A stretch of 8,007 nt of DNA. Source: Gemmatimonadota bacterium (GTDB lineage: Bacteria; Gemmatimonadota; Gemmatimonadetes; Gemmatimonadales; Gemmatimonadaceae). Within the stretch, counting starts at the first letter, position 1. Every line of letters starts with the position of its first letter. Below, one piece after another: positions 5,438 through 8,007 of the stretch. The position numbers and the translations under genes were made by a program. A model generated the notes under the pieces. The model had not been told where the DNA came from, searched no databases, and saw nothing but the letters and a program-made list of their open reading frames with translations. The stretch lies in the NCBI GenBank assembly GCA_028287225.1, contig JAQBPZ010000180.1:1-8007 (forward strand), given 5' to 3'.

Positions 5438-7243
5438 CTACCGCGCGCCCGACGCGAGCGCCGAGAGCAGGTAGGTGAGGCTGGCGGTCCCGTCCATGAT
5501 CGGCTCGTTCGTGGAGTAGTCGCCGATGTCGTCGTGGTAGACCATGCGCCCGGTATTGAAGCGGGCGTAGGCGTCGGGATGATGCAGGGTGATGCCCCGA
5601 AGGTTCTCGTAGATGGAGCGGTACACGGGGCCGTCCAGCAGCCCGCCGAGCAGCTTGTCCACGCCGAGCTGCGCGGCCACGGCGGAGTGCGGGTCGCGCG
5701 CGGTCACCCCGCCGCGCGGATAGCCGATCACCATCGACACCCCCCACGGATTGGTGCCGAAGAGCCAGTCGAGCGCCGCCTCCTCGTACGGGCGGAAGCG
5801 CGTATCGCCGCTCATGCGACGATAGAGGAGCGCCTGCGTGGCGAACGACGTCATCAGGTCGTTGGAGCACCAGATGAAGGGCACGCCGATGCGGAAGCCG
5901 TTGCCGGCGCGTGCCACCACACGCTCGAGCCCCGCACGGTACCACGCGATCATCGCGCGCTGGCTCGCGGTGTCGCCCCTGGCGCGCGCCAGGCGCCAGC
6001 TCTCGTAGTGCCCCGCGTTGTGCCACGGATACCACTGATAGTGCCGTGCGGTGTCGGCACCCAACCAGGGCGTGACGGGCTCGCGACGCGCGAACCGCAC
6101 CGCGTCGTCCAGCCGCGACAGCGCCGCGGCGCCGAGCTCCATGTCGTCGGCGTCGTTGTCTTCCTCGTAGAAGTACGGCGCGTGGCCGGGCGCGGTCTGG
6201 CACACGCCCGGATGGGCGAGCCCCACCGCGTACGCGGCCTCGGCACGCGCCCGCAGCGTGGCGGCGAACGCCGGATCCCGGCTGGCGAAGGCGCGCGCGC
6301 CCAGCGCGAAGGCCGACGCGTACTTCCCGGCGGTCGAGGCCCAGCCGGTTGCGCGGTTCCGGTGCTGGAACAGCCCCTGCGGCGCCCCGGTGCACGGGTA
6401 GAGCGCGCGCTCCCTGCCCTTGCCCCAGCCGTAGTCCGAGGAATCGGAGACCGGCAGGTCGAAGTACGAGTGATCGCGGTCGTCGCCGAGCTGGTTGTAC
6501 ATCTCGCTGTCGCTCGGGAACATGCGCAGCAGCCAGTCGAGCCCGTGGCGCGTCTCGTCGAGCACGTCGGGAATCCCGTTGGCGCCGGGGGCTCCGTTCG
6601 CGGCGAAGGCATCCGCGAACGCGGAGGGGTGGTCGCGGTACGCCATGAGCATCGAGGTGGTCGCCGTCGCCGACGTCGCCACGTACTGGAGGTAGTCGCT
6701 CGCGTCGGCCCACCCGCCCGACACGGGGACGAACGCGCCCTTTCGCGGCCCCTCCACGGCGATGCCGTCCATCCGGTGCACGGAATCGCGAAACACCGGA
6801 TTCCATCCCGAGCGCTGCTGGCGCATGTAGTAGAGCAGCGTGTCCGCGCCGCCGTCGTACACCGTGGCGCCGATGCGGACGACGGGCGACGTCACCGCGC
6901 CGGCGACGATGACATAGCGGCCCGGCACGCGCAGCGCGGAGAAGTCGAGCCGATGCGTGACGACGCAGGGGCCGAAGCCGGGCGCGGCGGTGGCGCGACG
7001 CGGGCCGAAGACGGTGCGTCCACGCTCGTCGCGGACCACGAAACGATCGACGCGGGCGCTGTCGAGCGAGCAGGCCACGGCCACCTTCGGCCCGTCGGGA
7101 CGGTAGCCGACCTGGTTGACGCGGACGTACGTGACGGCGCCCGCCGCGGCCGGCGCGGGCTGCCCCCGTGCCTCGGCGCCGAGCGTCGCGCCGAGGAGCA
7201 GCGACAGGGCGAGCATGTGGTGCTGCTTCGACGTCGCCGGCAT
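5438..7243 (-). CDS. Secreted glycoside hydrolase family 9 (cellulase-family) protein with N-terminal Ig-like domain
   Basis: A 601-residue protein. Residues 1 to about 27 form a signal peptide (K6, H8-H9, then LALSLLLGATLGA). An N-terminal CelD_N/Ig-like domain follows, about 38-125, opening with the typical VNQVGYRPDGPKVAV. The GH9 (alpha/alpha)6 barrel runs from about 135 to the end. Catalytic features visible are G177-W-A-D180-A-S-D183-Y (nucleophile/base aspartates), the H519 segment after GTNPWGVSMVIGYP, and the general acid E580 within Y569-x-D571-x4-Y576-x3-E580. Known GH9 enzymes are inverting endo-/exo-beta-1,4-glucanases, with some acting on cellobiose or chitosan oligomers. Deviations are Ala521 where the family signature has Arg (H-x-R), Ser182 in place of the usual Gly of DAGD, and Thr586 where Asn is usual, so the substrate is open. 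The ATG at 7243 is preferred over Met10 because GAGG at 7254-7251 lies 7 bases upstream. It sits 28 bases after sucB and 56 before lpdA. Confidence 0.92.
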   Translation of the reverse strand: MPATSKQHHMLALSLLLGATLGAEARGQPAPAAAGAVTYVRVNQVGYRPDGPKVAVACSLDSARVDRFVVRDERGRTVFGPRRATAAPGFGPCVVTHRLDFSALRVPGRYVIVAGAVTSPVVRIGATVYDGGADTLLYYMRQQRSGWNPVFRDSVHRMDGIAVEGPRKGAFVPVSGGWADASDYLQYVATSATATTSMLMAYRDHPSAFADAFAANGAPGANGIPDVLDETRHGLDWLLRMFPSDSEMYNQLGDDRDHSYFDLPVSDSSDYGWGKGRERALYPCTGAPQGLFQHRNRATGWASTAGKYASAFALGARAFASRDPAFAATLRARAEAAYAVGLAHPGVCQTAPGHAPYFYEEDNDADDMELGAAALSRLDDAVRFARREPVTPWLGADTARHYQWYPWHNAGHYESWRLARARGDTASQRAMIAWYRAGLERVVARAGNGFRIGVPFIWCSNDLMTSFATQALLYRRMSGDTRFRPYEEAALDWLFGTNPWGVSMVIGYPRGGVTARDPHSAVAAQLGVDKLLGGLLDGPVYRSIYENLRGITLHHPDAYARFNTGRMVYHDDIGDYSTNEPIMDGTASLTYLLSALASGAR

Positions 7244-7250
7244 GGCTCGT

Positions 7251-7254
7251 CCTC
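7251..7254 (-). promoter_or_regulatory. Shine-Dalgarno for the GH9 gene
   Basis: GAGG on the minus strand, part of GCGAGGAC, lies 7 bases before the ATG at 7243. It is the clearest ribosome binding site in the window. It supports the first Met rather than Met10 as the start, and supports translation of the GH9 gene from a message that may include sucB. Confidence 0.6.
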
Positions 7255-7271
7255 GCGGGTCCGCCTGCGGG

Positions 7272-8007
7272 TCAGGCGATGAGCATCGACGCCGGGTCTT
7301 CCATCAGCTCCTTCACGCGCACCAGGAAGAGCACCGCCTGCTGCCCGTCGATCACCCGGTGGTCGTACGAGAGCGCCACGTACATCATCGGCCGGATCAC
7401 CACCTGCCCGTTGATCGCGACGGGGCGGTCCTGCGTCTTGTGCAGTCCGAGGATGCCGACCTGCGGGAAGTTGATGATCGGGGTGGACACGAGCGATCCG
7501 AACACGCCGCCGTTCGTGATGGTGAACGTGCCGCCGGTGAGGTCGTCCATCGCGAGCTTGCCGTCGCGCGCCTTCTTGGCGACGGCGACGATGTCGCGCG
7601 AGATGTCGAGCATCCCCTTCTGGTCGGCGTCCTTGATGTTGGGGACCACGAGCCCCGCGTCGGAGGCGACGGCGATGCCCATGTTGACGTAGTGCCTGTA
7701 GACGAGGAAGTCGCCGTCGATCTGGGCGTTCACCGTGGGGTACGCCTTGAGCGCCATCGTGGCCGCCTTCACGAAGAAGGGCATGAAGCTGAGCTTCACA
7801 CCGTGCTCCTTCTCCACCTTCTCCTTCATCCGCTCCCGCAGCGCGGTCACGGCGGTCATGTCGATCTCGTTGAACGTCGTCAGGTGCGCCGTCGAGTGCT
7901 GCGAGAGGAGCAGGTTCTCGGCGATGCGCTTGCGGCGCGTCGTCATCTTCTCGCGCGTCTCGCGCTCGCCGGTGGCGGCCGGACGTGCCGGCGCCGGGGC
8001 GGGGGGC
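7272..8007 (-). CDS. sucB: Dihydrolipoamide succinyltransferase, E2 of 2-oxoglutarate dehydrogenase, N-terminus outside window
   Basis: The visible 244 residues are the C-terminal catalytic domain plus the end of a Pro/Ala-rich linker (PPAPAPARPAA at the right edge). The lipoyl and E3-binding domains lie beyond the edge. The frame continues upstream of the internal Met at 7946, so that Met is not the start. The active-site motif D-H-R-V-I-D-G has its catalytic histidine encoded at 7361-7359. Strings such as LTTFNEIDM, DLTGGTFTITNGGVFGSL and STPIINFPQ closely follow the E. coli SucB catalytic domain, whereas pyruvate E2 proteins usually have TISNLG-type sequence at the TITNGG position, so succinyltransferase is the better call. 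It transfers succinyl groups from lipoamide to CoA in the TCA cycle and binds E3, which is encoded two genes downstream as lpdA. The TGA stop is at 7274-7272; the GH9 gene follows after 28 bases on the same strand. Confidence 0.95.
   Translation of the reverse strand, partial: PPAPAPARPAATGERETREKMTTRRKRIAENLLLSQHSTAHLTTFNEIDMTAVTALRERMKEKVEKEHGVKLSFMPFFVKAATMALKAYPTVNAQIDGDFLVYRHYVNMGIAVASDAGLVVPNIKDADQKGMLDISRDIVAVAKKARDGKLAMDDLTGGTFTITNGGVFGSLVSTPIINFPQVGILGLHKTQDRPVAINGQVVIRPMMYVALSYDHRVIDGQQAVLFLVRVKELMEDPASMLIA

Noticed and set aside
5382..6806. Long N-terminal extension of the lpdA frame, up to 946 residues in total
   Set aside because: The extension is Arg-rich nonsense overlapping the GH9 gene in another frame; Lpd proteins begin just before the FAD-binding GGGPGG, which fits the ATG at 5381.
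5399..7282. 627-codon open frame on the plus strand opposite the GH9 gene
   Set aside because: It is Arg/Gly/Ala/Val-rich with no recognisable domain, and is fully explained as a shadow of the GH9 gene, whose catalytic motifs are clear.

Overview
The window is very GC-rich coding DNA from a Gram-negative-type bacterium. The gene set is a Sec-type BNR-repeat glycosyl hydrolase-like protein, an Ala/Pro-linked E2 subunit, a twin-arginine metallophosphoesterase and a lipoprotein. Together with the base composition this resembles Gemmatimonadota (Gemmatimonas/Gemmatirosa-like) or a neighbouring soil phylum. That placement is an inference from protein style and was not tested by any search. No tRNA, rRNA, CRISPR array, insertion sequence or integrase was seen.

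Left part (1-1997): two genes diverge from a 298-base non-coding region (998-1295). On the minus strand is the N-terminal third or so of a secreted beta-propeller protein with five Asp-box (BNR) motifs, which runs off the left edge. On the plus strand is a complete FrnE-type DsbA-family oxidoreductase with an N-terminal CPWC and a C-terminal CX4C motif. The region between them holds two perfect inverted repeats (1148-1171 and 1257-1274).

Right part (2011-8007): six genes all lie on the minus strand, read from right to left: sucB (E2 of 2-oxoglutarate dehydrogenase, 5' end outside the window), a secreted GH9 cellulase-family protein, lpdA (E3 dihydrolipoamide dehydrogenase), a twin-arginine YkuE/YaeI-like metallophosphoesterase, a GNAT-like protein, and a small lipoprotein. 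Gaps are 28, 56, 3, -4 and 54 nt, so at least the first five could share a transcript. E2 and E3 are functional partners in the TCA cycle. The phosphoesterase and GNAT genes are tightly coupled to lpdA by spacing, but their roles are unknown. The oddest point of the layout is the exported GH9 gene placed between sucB and lpdA.

Most of the window is ordinary housekeeping and accessory metabolism. I do not see a convincing new multi-gene system. The points most worth a second look are the GH9 insertion into the 2-oxoglutarate dehydrogenase cluster, the GH9 active-site deviations, the inverted repeats in the divergent region, and the coupled phosphoesterase-GNAT pair.
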